From contig JAKSQE010000062.1 in assembly GCA_024404295.1 (NCBI GenBank), forward strand, positions 1 to 7,295: 7,295 nucleotides of DNA, written 5' to 3'. Position numbers and translations under genes: made by a program. Below the pieces are notes generated by a model, which had not been told where the DNA came from, ran no database searches, and was given only the letters and a program-made list of their open reading frames with translations. Positions 6,349-7,295 of the stretch are shown in pieces (position 1 is the first letter of the stretch; every line of letters begins with the position of its first letter). Source of the stretch: Oscillibacter sp. GTDB lineage: Bacteria; Bacillota; Clostridia; Oscillospirales; Oscillospiraceae.

Positions 6349-6362
6349 AAGCGTTTCCGCTT
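6349..6362 (-). terminator. Small GAAA-loop hairpin terminator, leftward
   Basis: On the minus strand AAGCG, a GAAA tetraloop and CGCTT are followed by TTGTTT. This short hairpin lies 17 bases after the stop of the 6380-6724 gene and ahead of the stronger terminator, forming a tandem pair. Confidence 0.4.
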
Positions 6363-6379
6363 GCCCGGCAGGCTGAGCT

Positions 6380-6724
6380 TTACTCGCTAAACCCATATTT
6401 ATTCAGAATTTCTTTTGCTTTATTCGCAAAATTGGCATTTGCACCCCAGCTTATATTCGCTATGCCACTTCCTCCACCTGTACCTACGAGGATCGCCTTT
6501 TGTTCCTTATGGTCATTGATACATTGTAAAGCCAATGCTGCCATACTACCATTTCTAAAGTAGTACTTTTCACAAACAAGCAACAGGACTTCCACATTTT
6601 CATTTTCTTCAATATGGTTATATGAAATGCTACCCATATCACCGAATTCCTTCAGCAACTTATCCTGAAGCTCCGCCAAGCTTTCATGGGAAGTTCTTTT
6701 AAGCGTGTATACCGCGCTCTCCAT
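6380..6724 (-). CDS. Small protein of unknown function, 114 aa
   Basis: I do not recognise this family with confidence. The protein starts with a charged helix-like stretch (LAELQDKLLKEFGD, 16-29), then has strand-like VEVLLLVCEKYYF at 44-56 and MAALALQCI at 61-69, a glycine-rich turn GTGGGSG at 81-87, and a final amphipathic helix ANFANKAKEILNKYGF. This alternation suggests a small alpha/beta fold of the kind seen in DUF6054-like Firmicute proteins, but that is a weak resemblance. No signal peptide or membrane span is seen. GGAG lies 8 bases before the ATG, which supports the start. The gene follows the metallo-beta-lactamase-like gene on the same strand after a 78-base gap and ends at tandem terminators, so the two may share a transcript. 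Confidence 0.75.
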   Translation of the reverse strand: MESAVYTLKRTSHESLAELQDKLLKEFGDMGSISYNHIEENENVEVLLLVCEKYYFRNGSMAALALQCINDHKEQKAILVGTGGGSGIANISWGANANFANKAKEILNKYGFSE

Positions 6725-6802
6725 CTTTCATTCTCCTTTTCATGGGAAATCGGGGCTCGTCGCATCCCTTTTACCCACAGAAATGCAAAAAGCATTGCGA
6801 AA

Positions 6803-7295
6803 TTATTCCACTTCCAGATGTACAGATTCATGGAACTCCGGCTCAACCAGACCGGGGATCTCCACCGCGTCGGTAAAATAGACTTCTGGGATATACTCTT
6901 TCAGCAAGGACACCACATAGGGATGCGGACGCTCATCCGGACGGCGAGCCGCCACACACACCACAGCCTGCTTCGGATGCATACTCTTGATCATCTTTCT
7001 GGAAATGGCGTCAAAGGAAGCATGGTGCGGAACCTTCAAAATGTCACAAGGGGTCATGCTGACGGTTTCCCACACGTGGGCATAGGCGTCGCCGCCCAGT
7101 ACGATCTCCTTACCGTGATAGTAAAGTCTGGCACGGAGGGAGGATACATTCAAGGATTTTCCCCAGTGCAGCAGGTCATAGGCACTGTTCTCACCGCGGA
7201 ACATCGCATCGTAGATCTCTTTCTGGCGCGGATACAGGGCTGGCTCGCCAAACATCAACTCCATCTTCAAATCGGGGGTCAGCTGGAAAGTCTCC
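6803..7295 (-). CDS. ComEC-like metallo-beta-lactamase-fold protein, partial
   Basis: The frame is open through the right edge, so the N-terminal part is missing and only about 163 residues are visible. NVSSLRARLYYHGKEIVLGGDAYAH, split around the GGD, matches the N-S-LVLRL...LLTGD block of the ComEC/Rec2-type metallo-beta-lactamase domain. DILKVPHHAS matches its usual DxLKVxHHGS block, and PDERPHPYVVSLL fits the HP element near the end. These would be the later metal-binding and C-terminal elements of the hydrolase fold. Proteins of this group include the ComEC C-terminal domain and stand-alone secreted or cytoplasmic hydrolases. Without the N-terminus it is unclear whether membrane segments of a true competence channel are present. 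An in-frame TTG at 7270 and ATG at 7264 are internal, because the family block clearly begins upstream of them. Confidence 0.75.
   Translation of the reverse strand, partial: ETFQLTPDLKMELMFGEPALYPRQKEIYDAMFRGENSAYDLLHWGKSLNVSSLRARLYYHGKEIVLGGDAYAHVWETVSMTPCDILKVPHHASFDAISRKMIKSMHPKQAVVCVAARRPDERPHPYVVSLLKEYIPEVYFTDAVEIPGLVEPEFHESVHLEVE

Noticed and set aside
6782..6796. AATGC-AAAAA-GCATT hairpin after the hydrolase gene
   Set aside because: Only five base pairs and no T run on the minus strand, so it is not a convincing terminator.
1..7295. CRISPR array, tRNA, rRNA, insertion sequence or phage genes
   Set aside because: No repeated spacer pattern, cloverleaf, transposase or integrase motif was seen on either strand.

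Overview
The window looks like chromosomal DNA from a gut-type Firmicute, most likely class Clostridia and possibly an Oscillospirales relative. The reasons are the strong AGGAGG-type ribosome sites, the CTG/CCC/GCT-rich codon use of the central genes, and the small Firmicute-style flanking proteins. The taxon is an inference from style, not a match.

Layout. Positions 1-993 carry leftward genes: the first codons of an unrecognised small gene that runs off the left edge, and a complete 292-residue protein with DUF11-like repeats. Positions 994-1336 are a divergent, A-tract-rich intergenic region with two inverted repeats, one on each side. Positions 1337-6290 hold a rightward cluster of four myo-inositol catabolism genes in the order iolE, iolB, iolD, iolG. 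Hairpins lie in two of the three intercistronic gaps. Positions 6291-6379 hold leftward terminators. Positions 6380-7295 carry two leftward genes: a 114-residue protein of unknown function and the 3' part of a ComEC-like metallo-beta-lactamase-fold protein that runs off the right edge.

How the genes work together. IolG oxidises myo-inositol to scyllo-inosose. IolE dehydrates that to the trihydroxycyclohexane-1,2-dione. IolD opens the ring to 5-deoxy-glucuronate, and IolB isomerises that to 5-dehydro-2-deoxy-D-gluconate. The cluster therefore covers the first four steps. The later kinase (IolC), aldolase (IolJ), semialdehyde dehydrogenase (IolA), a transporter and a regulator are all absent from the window, and both flanks are unrelated genes on the other strand.

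Points of interest. The last ~30 codons of iolG do not look like iolG: codon use changes abruptly near 6189, as if the native 3' end, and perhaps further iol genes, had been lost. IolG also has Asn where the Bacillus subtilis enzyme has a catalytic Asp. A 20-bp palindrome upstream of iolE is the best operator candidate. The four iol genes show extreme codon bias, which also produces long false antisense reading frames. I see no sign of a wholly new system: the core is a known pathway, and the novelty lies in its damaged end and its possible regulation.
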